A DNA stretch of 64,000 nucleotides from assembly GCA_037142435.1 (NCBI GenBank), contig JBAXAO010000002.1, positions 1-64,000 on the forward strand, given 5' to 3'. Within the stretch, counting starts at the first letter, position 1; each line of letters opens with the position of its first letter. A program made the translations under genes and the position numbers. This document shows positions 53,114 through 60,632 of this stretch, one piece after another. Origin of the DNA: CAIMZW01 sp037142435. GTDB taxonomy: Bacteria > Actinomycetota > Actinomycetes > Nanopelagicales > Nanopelagicaceae. The notes beneath the pieces are model-generated. The model worked only from the letters and a program-made list of their open reading frames with translations, did not search any database and was not told the DNA's origin.

Positions 53114-53998
53114 TTAGATGCGGACCGCAAAATCGCGCTCCCTTGATATGAAGAAATATCCACCGATGAGTACGGCAAGAAGTGCCCAGACAACCGAACC
53201 GACCAGCATTCCTAAACTTGGAGTTCTGCCTTCGATCCATACATCAGATGTTGCAGCCAGAGAAGGTCCCAGCGGATTGATATAAAGAAAAATCTTGTGC
53301 CAGCCATGAAGAATCTCTGGGCGCCACAAAACAGGGGATGAGTACAACCAGATGCGCGTGATGTAACTCAGCAATTTGTTGGTATCTCGGAAATAAACGT
53401 TCATGGTCGCAAAGAGCAGACCCATTCCGTAACCGGTGATGCCGACACACAAAAGAATGAAGGGCGCCCACAAATAGCTAAGTCGTAGCCCTGGTATTTG
53501 AGTGTGCGGGAAGAAGAGCTTTCCAATCAGGACAACAAAGATGTAAACCGGCAAGGTTGGCAAGAACTGCCAGAAAGCGCTGATCGAACTGGAGAGCGGC
53601 AGGAGCGCGCGGGGGAAGGCTTGATTGAGAATCAAGCGACCACCGGCTGTAATCGAGAGCGCGCCACCATTGATCGAGTTAGAGGCGAAGTAAAAGGTGA
53701 AAAGTCCGATCAAGATGTGGGCCAAGGTACTGAGGCCAGTTTTCTCGGTGCTGCCACCTCGGATGACGGTGACCAAAAGGAAGTAGACAAAGGCCAAGAG
53801 CAGCGGGTTCATGACCAGCCAGACCTTGCCCAGCTTGGAATCTAGGTATTCGGCCTTGTCGGCAAAGCGCGAGAGCTCGATGGCAAAGGCGCGACGACGC
53901 CAGAACTCCTTGAGATAGGGAATTAACGGCGGCAGGGAAGCTCGGTGGGGCTTAAAAACCTGGATTGCCGGCGCAAAGTTTGTCTTGGGATTGGCCAT
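53114..53998 (-). CDS. Polysaccharide ABC transporter permease (Wzm/TagG-like)
   Basis: A 294-residue ABC-2 permease with six membrane helices. The cytoplasmic N-terminus KEFWRRRAFAIELSRFADKAE and LDSKLGKVWLVMNPLLLAFVYF are typical of the TagG/Wzm group, and the last helix includes FISRERDF. It is the first gene of a seven-gene minus-strand cluster reaching to 47218. Together with the ATPase it would export an undecaprenyl-linked or lipid-linked surface polymer; the exact polymer is unknown. Confidence 0.9.
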   Translation of the reverse strand: MANPKTNFAPAIQVFKPHRASLPPLIPYLKEFWRRRAFAIELSRFADKAEYLDSKLGKVWLVMNPLLLAFVYFLLVTVIRGGSTEKTGLSTLAHILIGLFTFYFASNSINGGALSITAGGRLILNQAFPRALLPLSSSISAFWQFLPTLPVYIFVVLIGKLFFPHTQIPGLRLSYLWAPFILLCVGITGYGMGLLFATMNVYFRDTNKLLSYITRIWLYSSPVLWRPEILHGWHKIFLYINPLGPSLAATSDVWIEGRTPSLGMLVGSVVWALLAVLIGGYFFISRERDFAVRI

Positions 53999-54129
53999 GG
54001 TGGCCTAAGTCTGCCACCTACTGGCCTGTGGATTGCACAGAAGCGGCTCATTCACGCCCGCGCCTGTCAGTGCCGGGGAGAGCATTTGCCCCGCACCTCC
54101 CACATCATCAAAGAGAACGGAATATAGAT

Positions 54130-54468
54130 ATGAATAAATCCACCCGAGTACTTGCTATCGCCGCGTTGGTCAGCGGGTTGGCGTTGCCAACAGTGGCAGC
54201 CGAGGCATCTGGGATCACCCCTGCTGCCGCCTCGACCCCTGCCCAGACGGTGCCGGCGACTACGGCAACCGCCCCGACCACAGCCGGCGCACCTCTTTCT
54301 TCGGAAGCTGCGCCTGCTCCGGTTAAGAAAGTTGTCAAGCGGGCAAAGCGCACCACGGCCAAGACTGCCGCAAAGCGCAAGCGTGCATCTTCTGCCACCG
54401 CCAAAAAGGCAGCGATGAAGAAAGTTGCCACGAAGAAGCGCGTTCGCCGCGTCAAGCCTCGTATTTAA
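54130..54468 (+). CDS. Secreted Lys/Ala-rich protein
   Basis: A 112-residue protein with a signal peptide (MNKSTRVLAIAALVSGLALP, cleavage likely after AEA near residue 26). The mature part is a Pro/Ala/Thr-rich linker followed by a strongly basic tail dominated by Lys, Arg and Ala (KRAKRTTAKTAAKRKRAS and onward), resembling a histone-H1-like tail but exported. Possible roles are binding of surface polyanions or DNA, both speculative. Start ATG 54130; a long upstream reading frame to 53965 is ignored because the signal peptide begins here. Confidence 0.7.
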   Translation: MNKSTRVLAIAALVSGLALPTVAAEASGITPAAASTPAQTVPATTATAPTTAGAPLSSEAAPAPVKKVVKRAKRTTAKTAAKRKRASSATAKKAAMKKVATKKRVRRVKPRI

Positions 54469-54488
54469 AAAGCGCGAGGGGTGACTCC

Positions 54489-54516
54489 GCAGGGCGCTCG
54501 CACGTGGGCGCCCTGC
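54489..54516 (+). terminator. Terminator-like hairpin after the Lys-rich gene
   Basis: GCAGGGCGC (54489-54497) and GCGCCCTGC (54508-54516) form a perfect 9-base stem with a 10-base loop, 20 bases after the stop codon. The stretch after it is C/T-rich (TCCTCACGG, later CCCTTTT) rather than a clean T run, so efficiency is uncertain. Confidence 0.6.
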
Positions 54517-54645
54517 TCCTCACGGTTCTAACCCTTTTACACCTATTTCCTCACAACCACCTCAGATACGAGATGTTAAATAAAGCATCGAGACTTTTAA
54601 GTATGGGTTACCTTGTAATGAGTATTCTCAAGGAGTAACTTCCTA

Positions 54646-55014
54646 ATGAAGAGAGAAGAGGACAGTTTCATGGACATTGTTATCCACGCCCGTAACTCCC
54701 AACTCGCCGAAGATTTTCGAGATATCGTCCATGAAAAACTTCGCTCTCTTGATCGGTTCAGTGTTGTAGTTGAAGGAATCAAAGTCGAAGTTATGCACGA
54801 ACCCAATCCCAGATTCGGAAAGACTGCACATACGGTGACATTAACTACCAATGGCAGTGGTCCATTTCTGCGCGCCGAAGGAAAAGCATTTAATGATCTC
54901 GCGGCCTTTGATGAGGCGGTAACGAGCCTTGAACTCCAATTACGAAAGGCGCACGAGCGCGCTAAAGATTATGGCCACGATTCACTGCGCACCAAGAATG
55001 TGGTTGGCGAATAA
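54646..55014 (+). CDS. hpf: Ribosome hibernation factor HPF, short form
   Basis: A 122-residue ribosome-binding protein of the HPF/RaiA (S30AE) family. The domain starts MDIVIHARNSQLAEDF and continues through VEVMHEPNPRFGKTAHTV and RAEGKAFNDLAAFDEAV to LQLRKAHERAKDYG. The C-terminal dimerisation domain of the long actinobacterial HPF is missing, so the protein resembles the short type. The ATG at 54646 has AAGGAG 10 bases upstream; an internal ATG at 54670 is possible. In most actinobacteria hpf lies between comF and secA; here it is about 25 kb away. Confidence 0.88.
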   Translation: MKREEDSFMDIVIHARNSQLAEDFRDIVHEKLRSLDRFSVVVEGIKVEVMHEPNPRFGKTAHTVTLTTNGSGPFLRAEGKAFNDLAAFDEAVTSLELQLRKAHERAKDYGHDSLRTKNVVGE

Positions 55015-55016
55015 CT

Positions 55017-55766
55017 TTAGAGAAATACTTTAGGTAGAGCCGCAAGTACATCGGTTGCGACTACCGGGAAACTTTTTGTTGCCGCAATTTTTCCTGCCGT
55101 ACCGTGGGCTTTAACCGCGCGCATCGCAACTTTTGCCGCCTCTTCAAAAGTAGTCGGCTTCCAGGCCGCCATCATTGACGCCATAAGTCCGGCCAAAATA
55201 TCGCCAGTACCAGCAGTGGCTAGTTCCCGGCCACCAGTTTTCTCGACTTCGACCAAACCGTTTGGTGTGGCAATCACAGTGCCTGGACCCTTTAAAACTA
55301 CGAGGACATTGAGCTCACTAGCCATCTTTAGCGCCGTTGCTTTGCGATCGGTTACGGGATAACCGAGTTTGGCGGCTTCGCCTTCATGTGGAGTCACTAT
55401 GGTGATTCCTTCATGTGCGCTGTTGGCTAGCGTCATTGCCGAGCCATCGAGCACCAAGATGCCACCGGAGGGAAAGTGGGTGAGGTCTGGAGATCCTGAC
55501 CCCAACACCCAAGCATCAACTTCGTGACCCACTAGATCAGTAATGGGTACAACATCGGGATAATTTTGAAGTACTAAATGAGTTGGAAAGTCATGTTGCG
55601 CTAAATACTTCACATACCCCGCGCCACCACGCCTGGCTCCACCCACACATAAAACGGCAGCTCCCGGAAATTGCACCGAGCCCGCGACAACTCCTACAAC
55701 GCCTTTCGAATACTTGTAAGCATCGACAGGGACTTCGGGAAAGTATGGATCTTCGGCCTTGGACAT
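55017..55766 (-). CDS. nnrD: ADP/ATP-dependent NAD(P)HX dehydratase (NnrD domain)
   Basis: A ribokinase-like protein of 249 residues that repairs hydrated NAD(P)H. Visible features are KYSKGVVGVVAGS, CVGGARRGGAGYVK, TPHEGEAAKLG and the catalytic TAGTGDILAGLMASM. The epimerase domain (NnrE), often fused N-terminally, is absent here, so it would have to be encoded elsewhere. It is convergent with hpf. Confidence 0.87.
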   Translation of the reverse strand: MSKAEDPYFPEVPVDAYKYSKGVVGVVAGSVQFPGAAVLCVGGARRGGAGYVKYLAQHDFPTHLVLQNYPDVVPITDLVGHEVDAWVLGSGSPDLTHFPSGGILVLDGSAMTLANSAHEGITIVTPHEGEAAKLGYPVTDRKATALKMASELNVLVVLKGPGTVIATPNGLVEVEKTGGRELATAGTGDILAGLMASMMAAWKPTTFEEAAKVAMRAVKAHGTAGKIAATKSFPVVATDVLAALPKVFL

Positions 55767-55800
55767 AGTTCAATCATAGGTAAGTCTTCTTGTGAAATGC

Positions 55801-55830
55801 AGAAGAGCCCGAGGTGAATCGGGCTCTTCT
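55801..55830 (-). terminator. Perfect 12-bp inverted repeat, terminator-like
   Basis: AGAAGAGCCCGA and TCGGGCTCTTCT pair perfectly around a 6-base loop (GGTGAA). It lies 55 bases beyond the stop of the Ala-rich gene, on whose strand it would act, and before nnrD. There is no T run on either side, so it may terminate weakly or stabilise the mRNA end. Confidence 0.6.
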
Positions 55831-55884
55831 GACTGAATGCGATCGTTGTAAGGGCAACTCTCGCAACTCTATGAGTCGGTGGAA

Positions 55885-56466
55885 TTACTTCGTTCCGACA
55901 GCAGCCTTAAAGATTGCTTGTGCTGCGGCAAGTCCTGCTTTGTAAGCATCACGTGCGGCGGTGACGGCAGCTTCGTGAGTAGCTTGTGCAGCATCATTTG
56001 CACTCTTGCGTGCGGTAGCTGCAGCAGCAATTGCGGCTTTATGAGCATCCATTGCTGAAGTAACGGCAGTTTTCAGTGCGGCATTTGCAGCATCGATTGC
56101 AGCTTTTCCGGCTACCTTGTCAGTGTTTGCTTTAGCGGCGGTAACTGCAGTGGCGTGTGTCGCCTTGGCAGCAGCAACTGCTGCTTCACGAGCGCTCTTT
56201 GCAGCAGCGGCAGCGGCTTCAAATTTCACTTTATTAGCGTCGGTTGCGGCGATACGTGCAGCCTTGGCATCGGCCACGGCCTTATCCAATGTTGCTTTGA
56301 GAGTGACTTTGGTGGCATCAAGAACAGCCTTGGCGGCAGTGCGGGCTGCGGAGTTTGCACCAGTTGCCTTAGGGGCAGGGGTGGTGTCGGCAGCGAAGAC
56401 TGGGGTTGCGGTCAAGAGAAGACCGGTGGCAACTGCACCGATCAGGAGCTTGGCGGAGTTTTTCAT
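55885..56466 (-). CDS. Secreted alanine-rich helical protein
   Basis: A 193-residue protein with a clear signal peptide (MKNSAKLLIGAVATGLLLTA, cleavage near VFAAD). The mature part is almost pure Ala with regularly spaced Lys, Thr, Asp and Arg, consistent with one long amphipathic helix or coiled coil; no Cys, Trp or Pro beyond the first part. No catalytic motif. A structural envelope role, or a fold like Ala-rich helical surface proteins, is speculation. A hairpin lies in its leader and an inverted repeat behind its stop, suggesting a single-gene transcript. Confidence 0.78.
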   Translation of the reverse strand: MKNSAKLLIGAVATGLLLTATPVFAADTTPAPKATGANSAARTAAKAVLDATKVTLKATLDKAVADAKAARIAATDANKVKFEAAAAAAKSAREAAVAAAKATHATAVTAAKANTDKVAGKAAIDAANAALKTAVTSAMDAHKAAIAAAATARKSANDAAQATHEAAVTAARDAYKAGLAAAQAIFKAAVGTK

Positions 56467-56744
56467 TTCTTAATCCTTTGCACTAAGGGTGCCTGCAGGT
56501 GGCACCGGATTCCTACAAGAGGAAATGTGCCCTAGGCCATTGCGAAAGGTCATTGACGATTCTGTGAAAATTCATTGAACTCTCGCCTCAGCCAAACCCC
56601 ACGATCTGCACAAAATTGACGAACAAATGGCAAATTTGCAGATTTTGAGCGCGAGCCAGCACTTAAGCCGAAAAATTTGTGAGCATTTTCAGCGTGAATT
56701 TTGCAACACAGGTCTATGGTAATCGGAACGAGTTAGGGGAGCAC
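56467..56744. promoter_or_regulatory. Divergent control region between the Ala-rich gene and the cytochrome b operon
   Basis: This 278-base stretch is the largest gap in the window and must hold promoters for both directions. It contains a hairpin in the Ala-rich gene leader (GGTGCC at 56488 and GGCACC at 56501), two CATTGA direct repeats about 22 bases apart (around 56550-56580), and the palindrome GCAAATTTGC at 56630-56639. A TTGACG lies just upstream of that palindrome, but the matching -10 box is weak. No RNA gene was recognised. Confidence 0.45.
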
Positions 56745-56915
56745 ATGCATTTCTTATCAATAGATCTCAACCACCCCGCCCACTACCTGCATTTTGGAGT
56801 CGTCTCGATTTCCGTCGGAAATCTGGTCATGATCGCCTCGATAGTGGTTCTTTTTGTTCTGGCGCTGGCGCTGCCGTTTCCAAATCATCACGACGATGAG
56901 GGGTCTCACAAATGA
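56745..56915 (+). CDS. Small single-helix membrane protein of the cytochrome b operon
   Basis: A 56-residue protein with one strong membrane helix (NLVMIASIVVLFVLALALPF) and a His-rich end (FPNHHDDEGSHK). A His-containing start (DLNHPAHYLHFGV) precedes it. Start ATG 56745 follows AGGGGAGC; an earlier in-frame ATG at 56679 is less likely. It overlaps the cytochrome b gene by 4 bases. It is probably a small accessory subunit; I recognise no named family. Confidence 0.65.
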   Translation: MHFLSIDLNHPAHYLHFGVVSISVGNLVMIASIVVLFVLALALPFPNHHDDEGSHK

Positions 56916-57523
56916 GCAAACCAAAGATGTGGACCACGCGCGTTCGCGAAGCGACGCTTGAGAAATACGAACCAACCGATATTTTGCCCGACACTCAACC
57001 GGCATATGTTGCCTCTTGGATTTATGTATTCGGCGTAGCAACCATCGCCTGCTTTGTGATGTTGGTAGCGACTGGCCTTTGGCTTTCCTTCGAAGGTCCA
57101 GCGTGGTGGCACACCTCCAGTGTTGGCCACTACGCCAACTCTCTCCATCTGTGGAGCGTTGAACTCTTCTTCGTCTTCATGGTTGTGCACCTTTGGGGCA
57201 AGTTCTGGATGGCTGCATGGCGCGGAAAGCGCACCTCTACGTGGGTTACGGGTGTCATCGCCTTCATGGCCTCGATCATCACCGGCTTCACCGGTTATTT
57301 GATTCAGGGCAACTTCGATTCTCAATGGATTGCAACCCAAGCAAAAGATGGCTTTAACGCCATGGGTATCGGTGCTTATTTCAATCCGCTAAATACCGGT
57401 CAAGCAATGTTGATTCACGTTGCGTTGATGCCACTTGTTCTCGGAGGCATCGTTGTCTGGCATGTCATCTTGGTTCGCAAGCGCGGGGTAGTACCCCCCA
57501 TCGAGGCAGGAGCAGACGAATGA
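56912..57523 (+). CDS. Cytochrome b, N-terminal diheme domain
   Basis: A 203-residue membrane protein corresponding to the four-helix diheme half of cytochrome b/b6. Two helices carry the heme ligands: His in SLHLW and His in VVHLW, 14 residues apart; and His in LIHVA and His in VWHVI, 15 residues apart, the b6-like spacing. FTGYLIQGN and the quinone-side helices are also visible. It lacks the C-terminal helices of full cytochrome b. It overlaps the neighbours on both sides, and no Rieske or cytochrome c gene accompanies it in this window. Confidence 0.88.
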   Translation: MSKPKMWTTRVREATLEKYEPTDILPDTQPAYVASWIYVFGVATIACFVMLVATGLWLSFEGPAWWHTSSVGHYANSLHLWSVELFFVFMVVHLWGKFWMAAWRGKRTSTWVTGVIAFMASIITGFTGYLIQGNFDSQWIATQAKDGFNAMGIGAYFNPLNTGQAMLIHVALMPLVLGGIVVWHVILVRKRGVVPPIEAGADE

Positions 57524-58464
57524 CGCGTGCACTTTCCAAACACGATCCAGCTAAAAAGTGGAGCGGTCCTACTCGTCCTTACGACCTCATTAAAGAATTT
57601 GTTATCGCACTTGTTGTGGTGGCAATTCTTGCTGGTGGTTTAGCTGCGGTCTTTAGTTCCCCTGATGAACCAGCACTGACTTTGAAATCTTGGTCCACGA
57701 CAGATCCTGCTGACTTTGTTCAGACTTCTGTCGGCGAACTCGCCGGCACAACTACCAGCGCAGGTTACGGCGCCCCATACAACACCGCCGCAGAGGGACA
57801 GGTCCTCGGACCGCTCAAGCTGCAAAAGTGGGCTGGAGTCCGTATCCCTATTAATCCTGCAAAGGATTTCGTGATTTCACCGCTATTGATCCTGCCCGAT
57901 GCTGCGGTCAAGCAAGCAGTAAACGAATGGAACGTGGCCACCTCGGATGCACAAACCAAGTGGGCAACTGCTTATGCAGATGCTTTGGCAAAGTCACCAA
58001 AGTCAACATCTCTTGAAGATGCAGCGGGTAACTATGGACCAGTTCCAACAATCACTACTGCATTGTTGAACATGGCTCAAACTGGGGCGCTAGATGGTGC
58101 GTTAACGACAAGTGACACACCACTTCCAACCAACTTCACCAAGCCAATGCTCTTTATTGCCGACAGCGGTACTTACTTCCCAGATCTCGCTTCAGCACAG
58201 CATCTCAGCGGCGATCAATGGGGCGTTATGAATGAGACGGGATCTTGGCCAGGACAATCTTGGCTTTGGCTCTTCTCTTTCTTCTATCAAGTCGAACCAT
58301 TCAAGTCATCGGAAAATGCGGATACTCAAGTAATGAGCCTCTTAGGACTTTTGACACTCCTCTTGATGTTCCTTCCTCTGATTCCGTTGCTGCGTCGGAT
58401 TCCTTACCGAATTCCGATTCATCGTCTGATCTGGCGCGATTGGTATCGACGCAAGAAAGCATAA
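57520..58464 (+). CDS. Membrane protein with large extracytoplasmic domain, partner of cytochrome b
   Basis: A 314-residue protein: one N-terminal helix (about residues 27-47), a soluble extracytoplasmic part of about 200 residues with YGAPYN and KWAGVRIPINPAKDFVISPL, then two C-terminal helices and a basic tail (RRIPYRIPIHRLIWRDWYRRKKA is cut here to the motif YRIPIHRLIW). I recall similar proteins called cytochrome b6-like in actinobacteria. No heme c motif (CxxCH) and no Rieske box is present. The start overlaps cytochrome b. It likely forms a complex with it. Confidence 0.72.
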   Translation: MTRALSKHDPAKKWSGPTRPYDLIKEFVIALVVVAILAGGLAAVFSSPDEPALTLKSWSTTDPADFVQTSVGELAGTTTSAGYGAPYNTAAEGQVLGPLKLQKWAGVRIPINPAKDFVISPLLILPDAAVKQAVNEWNVATSDAQTKWATAYADALAKSPKSTSLEDAAGNYGPVPTITTALLNMAQTGALDGALTTSDTPLPTNFTKPMLFIADSGTYFPDLASAQHLSGDQWGVMNETGSWPGQSWLWLFSFFYQVEPFKSSENADTQVMSLLGLLTLLLMFLPLIPLLRRIPYRIPIHRLIWRDWYRRKKA

Positions 58465-58518
58465 ATAGACTGCTGCAAGCATTCTCAAAGCGACCTTTCC
58501 TACCTAGAATTCCTCGGT

Positions 58519-59415
58519 ATGAAAGGTCGCTTTCTTAATTCAGTCATCGGCTCACTTCTCTATATATCCCTGCTGATTGCCTCGGTGGCAACCGGTGCTC
58601 ACTTTGTCCTCGGCCACGTCACGGATTTGGGAGCCTCATCTTCGGCATTAGTAAAAGATTTCGGTGCCAAGAAGAGCACCATCGTTCCGATGTTGATCGA
58701 TCAAGTTGTAAAGAACGCCGATGCCAAAGAGGCGAAGACGATCAATCAAAATCGCGCACAGATCACCAAGGCGCTTAATGATTTGCTCGACAATCCCAAG
58801 TTTTCCGATGCACTCTCAAAGACATTAGAGCCAGTCGGGGCAGCCCTGGCCGCCGGCCAGGAATCAGTTCAATTAGATACCACCGTATTGGTGAAAACAA
58901 TCTCTGATGAAGTAAACAAAGTCGCCGGAAAGACCGTCATCTCGCCAAAGGATTTAAAGAGTATTTCTAAACCGCAACCGCTTGATCTCAAGCAACCTGC
59001 CAAGATATTCAAGACCGTGAAAAACATCATTGATTTGCTGATGCTCTTTTGGATTTTGGCGTTGTTGCTTTTGATCATTCTCTTCATTCGTAAGCGCGAA
59101 GCGGCCTTCAAGCTCCTTGGTAAATTTTTCTTGGCTCTGGGCGTACCAGTCCTGGTCATTTGGTTTGTTATCCCGACGATTTTGGTTCACTTTGCCAATT
59201 CCAACGTTGACTCTAATCTCCCCGGGACGTTATTGCCCATTGCCTTTAAAGAAGTAACTGGTTTCACAGAGATCATGGGAATTGGTTTTACCGCATTAGG
59301 CGTTATATTCCTTGTTGCGGCCAAAATGACCGCGAAAAAGAGCCGTGGTTCAAATGTCCATGGTCCACTACTGAAGGCGGAATCAAATGTCGAAGGTGAT
59401 CTCCGGTCTAGCTGA
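58519..59415 (+). CDS. Membrane protein of unknown function, 298 residues
   Basis: One N-terminal membrane helix (VIGSLLYISLLIASVATGAH), a predicted extracytoplasmic helical region of about 140 residues, then two or three helices near residues 170-280. The middle part is rich in Lys, Asp and Ala. The last 29 bases overlap the permease gene, so the two are probably co-translated. It may belong to the cytochrome b transcript, since only 54 bases separate them. I recognise no family. Confidence 0.62.
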   Translation: MKGRFLNSVIGSLLYISLLIASVATGAHFVLGHVTDLGASSSALVKDFGAKKSTIVPMLIDQVVKNADAKEAKTINQNRAQITKALNDLLDNPKFSDALSKTLEPVGAALAAGQESVQLDTTVLVKTISDEVNKVAGKTVISPKDLKSISKPQPLDLKQPAKIFKTVKNIIDLLMLFWILALLLLIILFIRKREAAFKLLGKFFLALGVPVLVIWFVIPTILVHFANSNVDSNLPGTLLPIAFKEVTGFTEIMGIGFTALGVIFLVAAKMTAKKSRGSNVHGPLLKAESNVEGDLRSS

Positions 59416-60613
59416 AGGCTGGTGGATGTTCTTTGACACCTTTTGGGCGTTGATTTTCGGCTTTATCTTGTCTGGCGCAGTTCAGGCCTTCGTCTCTAAA
59501 TCACAGATGCAATCTGCTTTGGGAGATCGCAAGCCTAAGACCGTCGCTAAGGCTTCATTCTTTGGCGCCGTAAGTTCTTCCTGTTCTTATGCCGCAAGTG
59601 CATTGGCCAAGAGCCTCTTTGCCAAGGGCGCTGATTTCACCGCTTCGATGATCTTCATGTTTGCCAGCACCAACCTTGTGATCGAACTCGGTTTGGTGTT
59701 ATGGATTCTCATAGGTTGGCAATTTGCAGCCGCTGAATTTGTTGGTGGCACGGTCATGATTCTTCTGCTCTGGATTTTATTGCCTCGCCTTGTCCCAGAG
59801 AAAATGGTTATCGCCGGCAGATCGATGGTCGAAGTTCCCGATTCCATGGAGATGTCCTCGGGGGAAAGTATCGGCACCAAAATCAAAAGTCGTAAGGCCT
59901 GGTCAAATGCCGCGGGTTACACCATTGGCGATTTCACCATGTTGCGCGTTGAGCTCGTTGTTGGATTCATCGTCGCGGGGCTGGCCTCGACATTGGTATC
60001 CGTCTCCGTTTGGCGCAGCCTCTTCATTTCAGGCCATGGCTTTTTCTCTGAAATTGAAAATGCAATTATCGGGCCATTCTTGGCTTTCATTAGTTTTGTC
60101 TGCTCGGTTGGAAACGTTCCGTTGGCAGCGGCGCTCTGGAAAGGTGGCATCACTTTCGGTGGCGTAATTGCCTTTATCTTTGCCGACTTGATTGCATTTC
60201 CCTTAGTGATGATTTACCGAAAATATTATGGAACGCGTTTGGCTATTCGTCTGACCCTTGTCTTCTGGTTGGTCATGGCTGTCAGCGGGCTGGTGACCGA
60301 AGAAATTTTCAAGGTTTTCTCTTTAATCCCTCATCGCCATTTGGATCTGATGGCTATGAAACACTTTGGCTGGAACTCCACGACCATTCTCAACTTCGTT
60401 GCTCTCTTTGCTGCGGGCATCATTTATTGGCTCTACAAGACCCAATCTGGCAATAGTGACGACAGCGAATACGCCAAAGATCTAGTTTGCGGAATGCAGG
60501 TTCGCAAGTCTGACGCACCTGCTGTGGCCGAACTCGATGGAGTTACTTATTACTTCTGCATGGTTGGCTGTAAAGAATCGTTATTGGCCACCCCAGAAAA
60601 GTACCTTAAATAG
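59387..60613 (+). CDS. Permease (YraQ/UPF0718 type) with C-terminal YHS domain
   Basis: A 408-residue protein with about eight membrane helices. The helices with VSSSCSYAASALAKSLFAKG and FMFASTNLVIELG match the predicted-permease family, in which Ser/Cys-rich helices may bind metals. The C-terminal 50 residues form a YHS domain: KDLVCGMQV, then YYFCMVGCKE, with Cys residues typical of metal or copper-binding YHS modules. A membrane metal transporter with a built-in metal-binding tail is therefore plausible. The substrate is unknown. Confidence 0.82.
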   Translation: MSKVISGLAEGWWMFFDTFWALIFGFILSGAVQAFVSKSQMQSALGDRKPKTVAKASFFGAVSSSCSYAASALAKSLFAKGADFTASMIFMFASTNLVIELGLVLWILIGWQFAAAEFVGGTVMILLLWILLPRLVPEKMVIAGRSMVEVPDSMEMSSGESIGTKIKSRKAWSNAAGYTIGDFTMLRVELVVGFIVAGLASTLVSVSVWRSLFISGHGFFSEIENAIIGPFLAFISFVCSVGNVPLAAALWKGGITFGGVIAFIFADLIAFPLVMIYRKYYGTRLAIRLTLVFWLVMAVSGLVTEEIFKVFSLIPHRHLDLMAMKHFGWNSTTILNFVALFAAGIIYWLYKTQSGNSDDSEYAKDLVCGMQVRKSDAPAVAELDGVTYYFCMVGCKESLLATPEKYLK

Positions 60614-60632
60614 CGGGTTTTAGAGCCGTTTC

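Noticed and set aside
54108..54455. Long minus-strand frame opposite the Lys-rich gene
   Set aside because: It is the antisense image of a biased Ala/Lys codon run; the plus-strand frame has a signal peptide and a plausible start.
54573..54638. A 21-codon frame ending just before hpf, a possible leader peptide
   Set aside because: No convincing ribosome site, no run of regulatory codons and no attenuator hairpin between it and hpf; likely chance.
56117..56535. Plus-strand frames opposite the Ala-rich protein, rich in Ala, Cys and Gly
   Set aside because: Produced by the repetitive codon content of the minus-strand gene; no ribosome site or family match.
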